Part shown: piece after piece, positions 10,304 to 19,323 of the stretch
Position numbering within the stretch: the stretch's first letter is position 1
How the letters are laid out: each line of letters begins with the position of its first letter
NCBI RefSeq assembly: GCF_041807905.1
Contig: NZ_JBGVSA010000021.1
Coordinates: 4,603 to 68,602, forward strand
DNA: 64,000 bases
From: JBGVSA01 sp041807905
Lineage (GTDB): Bacteria > Pseudomonadota > Gammaproteobacteria > Burkholderiales > Rhodocyclaceae
Reading direction: 5' to 3'
The notes under the pieces: model-generated
What the model saw: the letters and a program-made list of their open reading frames with translations, nothing else
What the model was told of the DNA's origin: nothing
Database searches by the model: none
Made by a program: the position numbers and the translations under genes

Positions 10304-11941
10304 TCAGACGCGATACTGCGCCACCGCGCGCTGCATGCGCGCCACGTTGGACTGCAGAACGTGCGATGCGCCTTCAGTGTCGTTAGCGATGCCGAGGTTC
10401 TGATCCGACAGGCGTGCGGCCTCTTCCACGCCGCGCGCGACTTCGGCCATGGCGCTGCCCTGCTCCGCTGCCGAGTGCGAAATCTCGGAGACCATCTGCA
10501 GTGTGTTTTCCATGTGTCCGTTGATGGACTGCAGCGATTCGTGGGCCTCGTGCACCAGGCTCACGCTGTCGGACACCTGCGTCGCGCTCTGGCGCATCGA
10601 TGACACGGCCTCCGCCGTGTCGGCGTGGATACGCCCGATCATGCCGTCGATTTCTTCAGTGGCCTGCGCGGTACGTTCGGCGAGTTTGCGGACCTCGTCC
10701 GCCACCACCGCAAAACCGCGCCCCTGCTCGCCCGCACGGGCCGCTTCGATCGCGGCATTGAGTGCCAGCAGATTGGTCTGGGTGGCGATTTCCTTGATGA
10801 CCAGGGCCACGCTGCCGATTTCGGTCGTGCGATCGCCGAGCTTTTCGACCGTCTCGGCCGAGCGGCTGACGGTGGTCGACAGCGCATTGATCGTCTCGGT
10901 GGCGAGCGCCGACAGACGAGCGCCCTCACGAGCGCGCGCGCCGGATTCGCTGGCTGCCTCGCGCGTGCCGACGGCATGCGCGGCGACTTCTTCGATGGAC
11001 ACCGCCATTTCTTCCACTGCAGCGGCGGCCGATGAGGTCGTGGAGTTCTGGCGCGTGGCGGAACTGACCAGCGCTTCGATGCTGCCGTTGATGGACGCGG
11101 TGGTCTCCGACACTTCGCGCGTCGCATCACCCACCACCTGCAAGGTGGCGCGCGTGGCGGCGATCTGCGTATCGAGCCTTGCCGCGATGTTGCCGATGAT
11201 GTCGTGCTGGCCGGGCTCCAACGCGCGCGTCAGGTTGCCGCTGGAGAGCGTCTCTTCGAGGAAGGCGTCGATGCGCTTGAGCCGGCGCAGCGCATGCGGC
11301 AAGTGCAGCACCGCCATGTAGATGGCCGCGCACAAGGTCAGTACCGCAATCGTCATGTGCGTCGTGTGCAGCCAGCCCTGATCGTTGAACTTTCCGGAGG
11401 CAACGCCGACGATCTGCGCAACGAGCGCCAGCAGGACGAATGCGTACAGACGCGCCTCGTGCGACAGGGCCAGTTCGATGGCGCGCGAATGATTGCGCAC
11501 CACGCGACCATTCCGGATGCGCAGCGACTTGTCCCCTTCGCGCAGGCGTCGGTATGCCTTGTCCGCGGCGACGATCTGTTCGCGCGTCGGGCGCGAGCGC
11601 ACGGACTGGTAGCCCACGACCGTGCCGCCTTCGCGAACGGGCGAAGCGTTAGCGACGACCCAGTAGAAGCCGCCGTCCTTGCGCCGGTTCTTTACCAGGC
11701 CCTTCCACGGCTTGCCTGCCTTGAGCGAAGCCCACATGTCGCGGAAGGCATCCGGCGGCATATCGGGATGGCGGATCATATTGTGCGGCTGGCCTTCCAT
11801 TTCTTCCGGAAGAAATCCGCTTATTTCCGCGAACGCTCTGTTCGCGTAGGTAATATTCCCGCGCAGGTCGGTTCGCGAATAAATGAAGACATTATCGGGA
11901 ACCAGAGTTTCGACCTGCGTGACCGGCTGATTATTGCGCAT
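10304..11941 (-). CDS. Aer-like chemoreceptor with PAS sensor
   Basis: 545 residues. A PAS domain (about 15-115; 'DLRGNITYANRAFAEISGF' and 'NRRKDGGFYWV') is followed by two transmembrane helices (about 167-186 and 195-215), a HAMP-like linker and a methyl-accepting signalling domain. The kinase-contacting hairpin tip is 'EIATQTNLLALNAAIEAARA'. This is the Aer architecture: a cytoplasmic PAS (FAD-binding in E. coli Aer) sensing redox state or energy, anchored to the membrane without a large periplasmic domain. The start at 11941 is the ATG at the PAS boundary; the upstream in-frame extension is proline/arginine-rich and non-conserved. It is convergent with the HpxW gene and divergent from the dCache receptor. 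Confidence 0.9.
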   Translation of the reverse strand: MRNNQPVTQVETLVPDNVFIYSRTDLRGNITYANRAFAEISGFLPEEMEGQPHNMIRHPDMPPDAFRDMWASLKAGKPWKGLVKNRRKDGGFYWVVANASPVREGGTVVGYQSVRSRPTREQIVAADKAYRRLREGDKSLRIRNGRVVRNHSRAIELALSHEARLYAFVLLALVAQIVGVASGKFNDQGWLHTTHMTIAVLTLCAAIYMAVLHLPHALRRLKRIDAFLEETLSSGNLTRALEPGQHDIIGNIAARLDTQIAATRATLQVVGDATREVSETTASINGSIEALVSSATRQNSTTSSAAAAVEEMAVSIEEVAAHAVGTREAASESGARAREGARLSALATETINALSTTVSRSAETVEKLGDRTTEIGSVALVIKEIATQTNLLALNAAIEAARAGEQGRGFAVVADEVRKLAERTAQATEEIDGMIGRIHADTAEAVSSMRQSATQVSDSVSLVHEAHESLQSINGHMENTLQMVSEISHSAAEQGSAMAEVARGVEEAARLSDQNLGIANDTEGASHVLQSNVARMQRAVAQYRV

Positions 11942-12349
11942 TGCCCTGCACCATTCTTGAATATTCGCGCCACGGCGCGCTCGTGCTTGCGGCCGTTGCG
12001 GCCGGTGCACCGCCCGGATCGTACGAGCCGGCAAGCCGGACGGATGGGCAACCTGTCGCAATCGTAGCCTTCAAAAACAAACGCTTATGGCATGCCACAC
12101 AATTTTTCAAATTCAATTTAAGACAATGGCGCGAACGGACGCGGTCGAATGCCGCGCCGCAAAAGGCAGTGAGCGGATATTTCGGGTGACGATATTCGTA
12201 TCCGTAAAATCGAATATCAAATTTCAATCTCTGAATTGCGATAAGCCTCATGGCTTGCGTGATATCAATTGGCGCTGGAGATTAGCAACCGAGGCCTTAA
12301 TCGTTTCATCGATCCACCGTAAACGCAGGTGCCAAACAACGCGGGAAGC
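11942..12349. promoter_or_regulatory. 408-bp divergent intergenic region between two chemoreceptor genes
   Basis: No gene is seen. The segment 12190-12300 is clearly richer in A+T than its surroundings, as expected for promoters. It contains a perfect inverted repeat GATATTCG-N12-CGAATATC (12191-12218). A loose sigma-28-like match (TCAAATTT, 12 bp, TGCGATAA; 12217-12244) points toward the plus-strand receptor, but its spacing is one base too long, so I give it low weight. Confidence 0.4.
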
Positions 12350-14233
12350 ATGATGAAACTGAAGCAGAGGCTGATCCTCTTTGTGTCGCTACTGGTGGCG
12401 GCGAGCATCGTGGTGTTGTCCACGGTGGCCTATCGCCGGATGAAGACCGAGATCATTTCGGGCGTGGAACACGAGATCCAGGCGGTGATGCAGGGCAACG
12501 GTGCGGCGCTGGCGCGCTGGGCCGGTCAGCGCGAAGACGCCATCCTGGGCGCAGCGGAACATATCGGTGCCGATGATGCGCCCACGGTGGCGCTGAAGAC
12601 CGCCAAGGCCGGCGGACGATTCGACCAGACGTTCGTGGGCTTTGCCGACAAGCGCATGGTCTACGACAACCCGGACAAGCAGGCCCCGGATGGCTACGAT
12701 CCGACGGCGCGCCCGTGGTACGGCAAAGCCAGCGCGGAAGGCAAGCCGACGATTTCGGCGCCGTACCTCTTTGCTTCGACCAAGCAATTGGGCGTGACCG
12801 TTGCTGCCCCGATGGTGCGTGATGGCCGACAGGTGGGCGTGGTTGGCGGCGACATTGCGCTGCAGGACGTGCTGGCGCTGATGAAGGACATCAAGCTGCG
12901 CGGCGACGGTTTCGCGTTTCTCGTCACGCACGATGGACTGATCGTCGCCCATCCGAAACCCGACACGGTGCTCAAGCCGGTGAGCGAAGTCATTCGCGGA
13001 ATGGACGCGAAGACCATCGCGCAATTGTCATCGTCGCACGGCCTGACGGAAATGCGCCTGGATGATGCGCCAGTGTTCGTCAGCGTGACGACGATCGCCG
13101 GCACCGACTGGTTGCTCGGCACTGTCATCGACCGCGGCAAGATCCTGCACCCGCTCGATGCGCTGCTGATTACGCTGGTGATCGCGGGGCTGGTCGTTGG
13201 CGTGCTGGCCCTCGGCGTCGCCAAGTTCGCGCTCGATCGCCTGTTCATCGGTCTCGACCGACTGCGCGCAATGCTCGAAGAGGTTGCCAGTGGTGGAGGC
13301 GATCTGACGCATGAACTGCCGGTGGAGCGCCGCGACGAAATCGGCCTGACCGCGGAAGCGTTCAATCGCTTCATCGCCATCCTGCGTGGCATGTTCAGCA
13401 AGGTGCGCGACGAGTCGGTCAGCCTCGCGCGGCAGGTCGATGCATTGCATACCGTGATCCAGACGATCTCGACGGATTCGCAGAAGCAGGCGGACATTTC
13501 GAGCGCCTCGGCAGCCACCGTCGAAGAGATCACGGTCAGCATCAATCACATTGCGGACAGCGCGCAGGACGCCGAGCGCACGGCCATCGACACGGGCAAG
13601 GTGTCGCTCGAATCGGCCGAAGCGGTGAATACGCTCACGCACGAAATCGATCGTATCGCCCTGGCCGTCGGCACGCTGTCGGAGACGCTGGGCTCGCTCG
13701 GTACGCGATCGACCGAAATCAACGGCATCGTCGCGGTGATCAAGGAGATCGCGGAACAGACCAACCTGCTGGCGCTGAACGCCGCCATCGAGGCCGCTCG
13801 CGCGGGCGAGCAGGGGCGCGGCTTCGCCGTGGTGGCCGACGAAGTGCGGCAACTGGCCGAGCGCACGTCGAAGGCGACGGTGGAGATCGGGCATCGCATC
13901 GCGTCGATCCACGGCGACATTCAGTCGGCATTGAGCAACATGTCGCGTACGCGCGAGTCGGTCAGCGCCGGCGTGGGTACCGCGCATACGGTGGCCGGGA
14001 AGATGGCGGGTATCGATGCGCAGATGCAGAGCGTGGTCTGCGCCATCCGCGACATCGCGGGCTCGACGCGCGAACAATCTGCCGCGACTCACGACATGGC
14101 GCGTGCTGCCGAGCAGGTCAATCGCATGAGCGCCCAGACCGACAGCGCAATCCAGTCTGCCTCCGGCACCGTGGCCGAACTCAATGGACTGTGCCGCGAT
14201 CTCGACGGATTGGTCAGGCGGTTCAAGCTGTGA
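12350..14233 (+). CDS. Methyl-accepting chemotaxis protein with dCache ligand-binding domain
   Basis: 627 residues. An N-terminal membrane helix (about 8-30) precedes a periplasmic dCache sensor carrying 'YDPTARPWYGKA' near residue 125, the RPWY-type motif lining the small-ligand pocket. A second membrane helix (about 275-300), HAMP and the signalling domain with tip 'EIAEQTNLLALNAAIEAARA' follow. dCache receptors of this type commonly sense amino acids, amines or carboxylates. Two adjacent ATGs (12350, 12353) are possible starts; a GTG at 12329 is also open but has no ribosome binding site. The C-terminus has no CheR-binding pentapeptide. Confidence 0.92.
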   Translation: MMKLKQRLILFVSLLVAASIVVLSTVAYRRMKTEIISGVEHEIQAVMQGNGAALARWAGQREDAILGAAEHIGADDAPTVALKTAKAGGRFDQTFVGFADKRMVYDNPDKQAPDGYDPTARPWYGKASAEGKPTISAPYLFASTKQLGVTVAAPMVRDGRQVGVVGGDIALQDVLALMKDIKLRGDGFAFLVTHDGLIVAHPKPDTVLKPVSEVIRGMDAKTIAQLSSSHGLTEMRLDDAPVFVSVTTIAGTDWLLGTVIDRGKILHPLDALLITLVIAGLVVGVLALGVAKFALDRLFIGLDRLRAMLEEVASGGGDLTHELPVERRDEIGLTAEAFNRFIAILRGMFSKVRDESVSLARQVDALHTVIQTISTDSQKQADISSASAATVEEITVSINHIADSAQDAERTAIDTGKVSLESAEAVNTLTHEIDRIALAVGTLSETLGSLGTRSTEINGIVAVIKEIAEQTNLLALNAAIEAARAGEQGRGFAVVADEVRQLAERTSKATVEIGHRIASIHGDIQSALSNMSRTRESVSAGVGTAHTVAGKMAGIDAQMQSVVCAIRDIAGSTREQSAATHDMARAAEQVNRMSAQTDSAIQSASGTVAELNGLCRDLDGLVRRFKL

Positions 14234-14422
14234 CGATCGCCGCGTGCGCGGCCTTTGCGCCCACGCCAATGTCCCTGCCGTGCGGCGCCGGCCGATCCTG
14301 CGCGTGACGGCTGGACCGGGAGCGACGTCGCGGCATGGACTTTGTGGCCGGCCTGGGTTCGAATATCGCTCACGCCGGCCGCTCCATCCGCCCCGCTCAA
14401 CGCACGCACGAGGAGAAGAACG

Positions 14423-14764
14423 ATGGCAATTCCGCACGCCAAGTCTGGAGACGTCGTCACCGTCGGTATTCCGTTGCCGCCCGACACGAGCCTCGAAGGG
14501 CTGGTGTCCGAAACGCTGATCCGCGACGAGCACATCGAAGTGTTCCGCTTCGTCCTGGAGCCCGGAACCCGCATGCAGGAGCACCGCGCCTCGGGGTCGC
14601 TGACCATCCAGTGCCTGCTGGGCGAAATCGAACTGAGCGCGCACGGCGCGACGCGCATGCTCAAGGCAGGAGATCTCGTCCACTTGCGCAACGCCGAAGC
14701 CCATGCCGTCGCGACCGATCAGTTCACCGTATTGCTGCTGACGCTGTTCCTGAACCGCGTGTAG
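14423..14764 (+). CDS. Small cupin-domain protein
   Basis: 113 residues preceded by a strong AGGAG. It forms a single-domain cupin: 'FRFVLEPGTRMQEHRASGSLTIQ' contains the first cupin motif with a reduced His/Glu set, then 'LKAGDLVHLRNAEAHAVATDQ' the second. Several canonical metal ligands are replaced, so metal binding is uncertain. The gene stands alone, 189 bp after the receptor and 89 bp before the diguanylate cyclase gene. No specific role can be assigned. Confidence 0.75.
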   Translation: MAIPHAKSGDVVTVGIPLPPDTSLEGLVSETLIRDEHIEVFRFVLEPGTRMQEHRASGSLTIQCLLGEIELSAHGATRMLKAGDLVHLRNAEAHAVATDQFTVLLLTLFLNRV

Positions 14765-14853
14765 AGACCGCGCGTCGGGTGGGCGAACGCGGCAGCTCTC
14801 CCGGTATAGACTCCCGGTCCAGTCACGCAACACAAACACCCGGCAACACCCTT

Positions 14854-15867
14854 ATGGACCCGCTTCTCCTTCAATTGTCCTCGACTGTGCCGCGCGCGGA
14901 TTCGGTCGAGCAACTCACCCGTCCGCTACTGGAGATCCTGAGCACCGTCGCAGGCATGGAATCGACCTACCTGACGACGATCGATCTCGACAACGGTACG
15001 CAACACGTCAAGTTCGCGCGCAACGCCGGCGACATGCAGATCCCGGAAGGGCTCGACGTCCCGTGGGACGACACGCTGTGCCGGCGTTCGCTCGATGAGG
15101 GGCGGACGTACACGCCCGATGTGTCGGAATGCTGGGGCGATTCCTCCGCGGCGCGCGCCCTGGGTATCCGTACGTACGTCAGCGCGCCCGTGCGCGCCTC
15201 GGATGGTCTGCTGCTCGGCACGCTGTGCGCAGCGAGCGCATCGAGGCAGCCACTGGCACCGGCGTCGGAAGCGCTGCTGCAGTTGTTCTCCAAGCTCATG
15301 GGTACGTGGCTTGAGCGGGAGCGACTCGTCGCCCAATTGAGCGAGGCAAACGAACGGCTCGCCACTTACGCGCTGGTCGACACCCTCACCGGCCTGCCCA
15401 ATCGCCGTGCCATCTGCGACGCACTCGAACGCGCGCTCGCTCAGGCGGAGCGGGACGGTACGTCGGTACTCGTGGGGCTCGTCGACATGGATCGATTCAA
15501 GGGCATCAACGATACATACGGCCATCAGGTCGGCGACCTGTTCCTGCGCGAATGCGCCCAGCGCCTGCAGGCGAGCTTGCGAGGCATGGACATGATCGGA
15601 CGCCTGGGCGGCGATGAATTCGGCGTCATCGCTCCCGGCCCGGCCGTCGATTGCGCACGCGCGGTGCAACTGCTGGAGGACCGCCTCGCCACCGCGACGG
15701 TGGGCGAGTTCCATCTGCGAAATGCGCAGTTCACGTATGGGGGCGCAAGCGTGGGCGTCGTCGCGGTGATGCCCTCGCAAGTGAGTCCGGAAGAAGCCTT
15801 CCGCCTCGCCGACGCACAGATGTACCGCGTCAAACGCGAGCGTCGTGAACTGGCGATCCTGGATTAG
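14854..15867 (+). CDS. GAF-GGDEF diguanylate cyclase
   Basis: 337 residues. A GAF-type sensor (about 15-160) shows 'DVPWDDTLCRRSLDEG' and 'YVSAPVRASDGLLLGTLCA'. A short coiled linker leads to a GGDEF domain (about 175-335) with an intact active site 'RLGGDEFGVI' and the substrate region 'DMDRFKGINDTYGH'. The inhibitory I-site RxxD (RGMD) sits exactly five residues before GGDEF, so product inhibition by c-di-GMP is expected. There is no membrane segment. It should make c-di-GMP from two GTP in response to a cytoplasmic signal bound by GAF. Confidence 0.92.
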   Translation: MDPLLLQLSSTVPRADSVEQLTRPLLEILSTVAGMESTYLTTIDLDNGTQHVKFARNAGDMQIPEGLDVPWDDTLCRRSLDEGRTYTPDVSECWGDSSAARALGIRTYVSAPVRASDGLLLGTLCAASASRQPLAPASEALLQLFSKLMGTWLERERLVAQLSEANERLATYALVDTLTGLPNRRAICDALERALAQAERDGTSVLVGLVDMDRFKGINDTYGHQVGDLFLRECAQRLQASLRGMDMIGRLGGDEFGVIAPGPAVDCARAVQLLEDRLATATVGEFHLRNAQFTYGGASVGVVAVMPSQVSPEEAFRLADAQMYRVKRERRELAILD

Positions 15868-15919
15868 TCCGGCCAACGTCGGAGGATTGGCGCGCGCCGG
15901 TCCGAAAGTCCAGAACAAG

Positions 15920-15952
15920 AAAAAAGCCCCCACTCCGCCGGAGTGAGGGCTC
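15920..15952 (-). terminator. Rho-independent terminator of the pectate lyase gene
   Basis: On the minus strand a GC-rich stem (AGCCCTCACTCC / GGAGTGGGGGCT with one mismatch) is followed by six T. It lies 35 bp after the pectate lyase stop and may also act weakly for the convergent GGDEF gene. Confidence 0.85.
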
Positions 15953-15986
15953 GATGCAGCATGCAGGGCGAGGCCCCGTGCGGATC

Positions 15987-17432
15987 TCAGTTACACAGGA
16001 GCGTAGCCAGGTTCTTGCCAGCGCCGGCCACGGCGGGCAGACCCGACTTCAGGCATGCCGGTGCGTCGACCGTGTAGCTGTACGTCATTTCGGCTGCCGG
16101 GAAGGTCGCCGTCGACTGCCAGTCGTTCGCGTCCTTGGTCGGCGTGGACGGGCTGGCCACCCACTTGATGCCGTAGGTCGCGAAGTCGGCCGTGCTCATG
16201 ATGTTGTTGTTGCGCAGTTCCCAATAGCCGAGCGCCGAACTGTCGCGCGAGGTCACCGGGTTCTGCACGTTCTCGAAGTAATTGCCTTCCACCAGCGAAT
16301 AGCCGCCCATGCGCACGTTGATGCCCGACGTGGCGATGTTGGAGAAGTAATTGTTGAGCACGTGCGAATAGCCGATGCGCTGCAGTGGCGTGCGCGAATT
16401 GACGTTCTGGAAGATGTTGTGCACGAACGTGATGTGGCGCGGCTCGGTTTCGCTGTCGCTGAAACCGTTCAGGCTCACCTTCTCGTGATCGCGCATGACG
16501 TTGTACGACACTGTCACCCGTTCCACACCCTTTTTCACGTCGAGCATACCGTCGAACGAGGTGTCACCCGCGCCCGGACAAAGGATGTTCTTGGTAAAGA
16601 GCGTGTTGTGGTCGATCCAGATGTCGGTCGGAGCCCCCGCGCTCATGCCTTCCAGGCTGATGATGTCGGCGGCATCGCCACCCGGCGTCAGGCCGATCGT
16701 CATGTTGCGGATGATGATGTTGTTCGACACCGCCGCGATGTGGATACCGAATTGCGCCGACGAGCCGTCCGCCCCCTGGATGGTGATGTTGTTCTTGGGC
16801 TTGGACGCGCTGCCCTTGATCTCCAGCGTTTGTGCGGCCTGGCTGTGCAGCGTGCAGGTCAGCACGTCGCCAGTGTTCAGGACGATCCCGTTCTGGTCCT
16901 TGACCGTCGTGCCGGTGTAGGCGGAGGTGTCGTAGTACGGCGTGAAGTCGACACGGCCCGTATAGGTGATCAGAAGACCGCCGTTACCGTAGTAGCCGTC
17001 GATGGCCGCCTGGGCTTCGGCCAGGGTCGAGACCGTCACGGATTTGGACGGACTGGCGCCAGCGCCGGTCGTTGCCCGCCCATACCCCACGGCGGTCGTG
17101 GCGGCCGGGCCCACACTTGGGTTGGTGGACGAATTAGCCGAGCTCGTGCTGGAACTGGTGCTCGAACTGGTCGAACTTGCACTGGAACTGGTGCTGCTGT
17201 TGGAACTGCTCGACGACGTGGAGCTGTTGGTGCTCGACGACGACGAACTCGTGGTACTGGCGCTGGACGACGCCTTTGAACTGCTGGTCGACGACGTGCT
17301 GGATGAAGAACTACCGTTGGCGGACGCGTTCGTGCCTCCATCTCCGCCACCGCCACCACCGCACGCAGCGACCGCTGCGCACACCATACTCAGTATTAGG
17401 GCGGACTTCAGCCCCGAATTTGCTGCCTTCAT
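15987..17432 (-). CDS. Pectate lyase (PL1 family), lipoprotein with serine-rich linker
   Basis: 481 residues. The signal peptide ends in a lipobox (AVAAC, Cys24), so the protein is lipid-anchored. A glycine run and then about 60 residues almost wholly Ser/Thr/Ala/Asn (41-103) form a flexible tether. The catalytic part (about 115-481) is a PL1 parallel beta-helix: 'IWIDHNTLF', 'DGMLDVKKGVERVTVSYN', and 'RTPLQRIGYSHVLNNYF' matching the RxPxxR catalytic arginine region. It cleaves polygalacturonate by beta-elimination using calcium. The start has a strong AGGAGG 8 bp upstream. It is monocistronic with its own terminator. Products could feed the sugar-acid cluster at 53-63 kb, which is inference. 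Confidence 0.92.
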   Translation of the reverse strand: MKAANSGLKSALILSMVCAAVAACGGGGGGDGGTNASANGSSSSSTSSTSSSKASSSASTTSSSSSSTNSSTSSSSSNSSTSSSASSTSSSTSSSTSSANSSTNPSVGPAATTAVGYGRATTGAGASPSKSVTVSTLAEAQAAIDGYYGNGGLLITYTGRVDFTPYYDTSAYTGTTVKDQNGIVLNTGDVLTCTLHSQAAQTLEIKGSASKPKNNITIQGADGSSAQFGIHIAAVSNNIIIRNMTIGLTPGGDAADIISLEGMSAGAPTDIWIDHNTLFTKNILCPGAGDTSFDGMLDVKKGVERVTVSYNVMRDHEKVSLNGFSDSETEPRHITFVHNIFQNVNSRTPLQRIGYSHVLNNYFSNIATSGINVRMGGYSLVEGNYFENVQNPVTSRDSSALGYWELRNNNIMSTADFATYGIKWVASPSTPTKDANDWQSTATFPAAEMTYSYTVDAPACLKSGLPAVAGAGKNLATLLCN

Positions 17433-17795
17433 GCAACCATCCTCCTCGAAATAGCACCGAATTTCTAATAGTTATGTTTTTGACAACGCCCACAGGCGCC
17501 GCCATGGTAGCAAGGAGTAGCGACCGGTAACAGATGCATTTGCCGGGATGAATCCATTGGAGGAAACGCAAGGCGCCGGACGAACTGAGGATCGATGAGA
17601 AGCGGTGTGGAAGACCGGGGGGCTTGGGACGGCAAGCGCCGGCCATCCGTCCAGAGGCGCGAGCCTGGCTCCGGCACTCAGGAGAAAAGCGTGGCGCAGA
17701 TCCGGGGAGTACATCCGGATCCGCGCGGATGGTCGTCGGAAACGACGGCGAATCCGTCTCGCTGCAGCACGAGGTACGAGTTCGCCGGGGACAGC
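17433..17795. other. 363-bp intergenic region upstream of the pectate lyase gene
   Basis: It holds the presumed pectate lyase promoter. The part next to the gene (17455-17490) is relatively A+T-rich. I see no convincing second gene, repeat or RNA in it. Confidence 0.4.
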
Positions 17796-18104
17796 TTACT
17801 TGTCGCCTGCCGTCGTGAAGTCCACGCCAGTCACGACGCCTTCGTTGTTGAACAAGACCATCAGCGTCTTGCTATAGAACTTCATGTCGAACACGCTGCC
17901 CTTGGCCTGGGTGTACGTGTAGACGAGCGCGCGGTCGTTCAGCCCTTTGATGACGGGGTATACGGCCTCGCCAGCGGGCGCACCCAGCAGCTTGATCACA
18001 TCGCTGCGGGTTGTTGTTCCGCGAACGATCGATAGTTTTTGTGGTGGCAAGAGAAATGATGCGCGGCCACCCTCGCGCAATATGTGCGAACCGAACGCAC
18101 ACAT
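17796..18104 (-). CDS. SmpA/OmlA (BamE-like) domain protein, N-terminus unresolved
   Basis: 102 residues from the only in-frame ATG. 'LSIVRGTTTRSDVIKLLGAP' is the characteristic SmpA/OmlA opening (G-T-T followed by a helix and LG-P), and 'GLNDRALVYTYTQAKGSVF...LMVLFNNEGVVTGVDF' supplies the following strands. Family members are exported lipoproteins, but no signal peptide or lipobox precedes this domain in any frame; the upstream in-frame sequence reads as low-quality coding. The gene may have lost its N-terminus (remnant) or start from an unrecognised codon. It is isolated, with 239 bp of non-coding sequence upstream. Confidence 0.5.
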   Translation of the reverse strand: MCAFGSHILREGGRASFLLPPQKLSIVRGTTTRSDVIKLLGAPAGEAVYPVIKGLNDRALVYTYTQAKGSVFDMKFYSKTLMVLFNNEGVVTGVDFTTAGDK

Positions 18105-18343
18105 CCATGACTCCGTAATTGGCGACAGGCACGTGGCATCAGGCGTCTTGTTCTGCGTTGGGGGAGAGGGCGCGAAGAATGGCGGCGATGCGGGTCGTTC
18201 CAGCCCCGTCTTATCGTCGTCGGCGCAACGAGTTGCACCGACGAATCGCCTCGCGCTTGGGCGAAATTATTCCATCATTCGCGCGCCTTGCGGCCCCTAC
18301 GAATGGGCACGGACAAGTCGCGAACATCGCGACAAATCAGTCG

Positions 18344-19294
18344 CTACGCCACGGTGCAGTGGTGCACTTCGATCGTGGAATGAACGATTTCTTCGTGGAC
18401 CGACAGCCGTTGGCGGATTTCGTCGGCGGTCAGCGCGGTGTCGTGCGTGACGACCACCATGGCGCAGGAATAGGCCTCCTTGCCGACGCGCCAGACGTGC
18501 AGGTCGGCAAGGCGCGTGTCGCCGTTTCCGCCCTCCACGACTTCACGGATTTCATCGACGACGGGATGGTCCATCTCGCGATCCAGCAGGACGCGTCCGG
18601 TCTCGGCGATCAGGCCCTTGGCCCAGGTGGCCACCAGCACCGCGCCGACGATCCCCATGGCGGGGTCCAGCCACGACCAGCCGTAGATCCATCCGCCGAA
18701 CAGCGCAGCGATGGCGAGGATGGAGGTGGCAGCGTCGGCAATGACGTGGAGATAGGCCGACTTGAGGTTGAGATCGTGGTGATGGTGACCATGGTCATGC
18801 CCGTGGCCATGCGCATGTGAATGGCCGTGGTCATGATGATGGGCCTTGCCGAGGATCAGGGCGCATACGACGTTGACGATCAACCCGATGACGGCGATGA
18901 CGATCGCCTCCTCATAGCGAATCGGCTGCGGCGCGACCATCCGCTCCACGGAGCCGACCAGCATCATCACCGCGACGCCGAGCAGGAAGATCGCACTGGC
19001 AAAGCCACCGAGGATTTCGACCTTCCACGTGCCGAATGCAAAGCGCGGGTCCTTCGCATAGCGACGCGCGGTCGCGTAGGCGAATGCCGAAAGCCCGATC
19101 GCCACGGCGTGCGAACTCATGTGCCAGCCATCGGCCAGCAGCGCCATCGAATTGAACCACCAGCCCGCGCTGATCTCGACCACCATCATGATCGCGGTGA
19201 TCCACATCACGACGCGCGTGCTGCGCTCGGCGGCCTCGTTGCTGTCGTTGAAGACGTGGTCATGCTTCCACGCGGAGAGATTTTCGGTATGCAT
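18344..19294 (-). CDS. dmeF: Cation diffusion facilitator DmeF (Co2+/Ni2+ efflux)
   Basis: 316 residues starting at an ATG with AGGGAA upstream. It has six membrane helices with the CDF metal sites 'ALLADGWHMSSH' (TM2, HxxxD-type) and 'HVIADAATS' (TM5). Between TM4 and TM5 lies a very histidine-rich cytoplasmic loop (about 15 His in 25 residues, around 155-180). A cytoplasmic C-terminal domain ends 'VHHCTVA'. DmeF proteins export cobalt and nickel in exchange for protons. It lies 29 bp downstream of an RcnR-type regulator gene on the same strand, the dmeRF arrangement. Confidence 0.93.
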   Translation of the reverse strand: MHTENLSAWKHDHVFNDSNEAAERSTRVVMWITAIMMVVEISAGWWFNSMALLADGWHMSSHAVAIGLSAFAYATARRYAKDPRFAFGTWKVEILGGFASAIFLLGVAVMMLVGSVERMVAPQPIRYEEAIVIAVIGLIVNVVCALILGKAHHHDHGHSHAHGHGHDHGHHHHDLNLKSAYLHVIADAATSILAIAALFGGWIYGWSWLDPAMGIVGAVLVATWAKGLIAETGRVLLDREMDHPVVDEIREVVEGGNGDTRLADLHVWRVGKEAYSCAMVVVTHDTALTADEIRQRLSVHEEIVHSTIEVHHCTVA

Positions 19295-19323
19295 GCTTGG
19301 TTTCCCTGGACGCCCGGCGTCCA

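Noticed and set aside
12217..12244. A sigma-28-like motif upstream of the dCache receptor gene.
   Set aside because: The spacer is one base longer than the consensus and the -35 match is weak, so chance in A+T-rich DNA is likely.
13028..14839. A 603-residue minus-strand frame across the dCache receptor and cupin genes.
   Set aside because: Its composition and lack of motifs mark it as the complement of real coding sequence on the plus strand.
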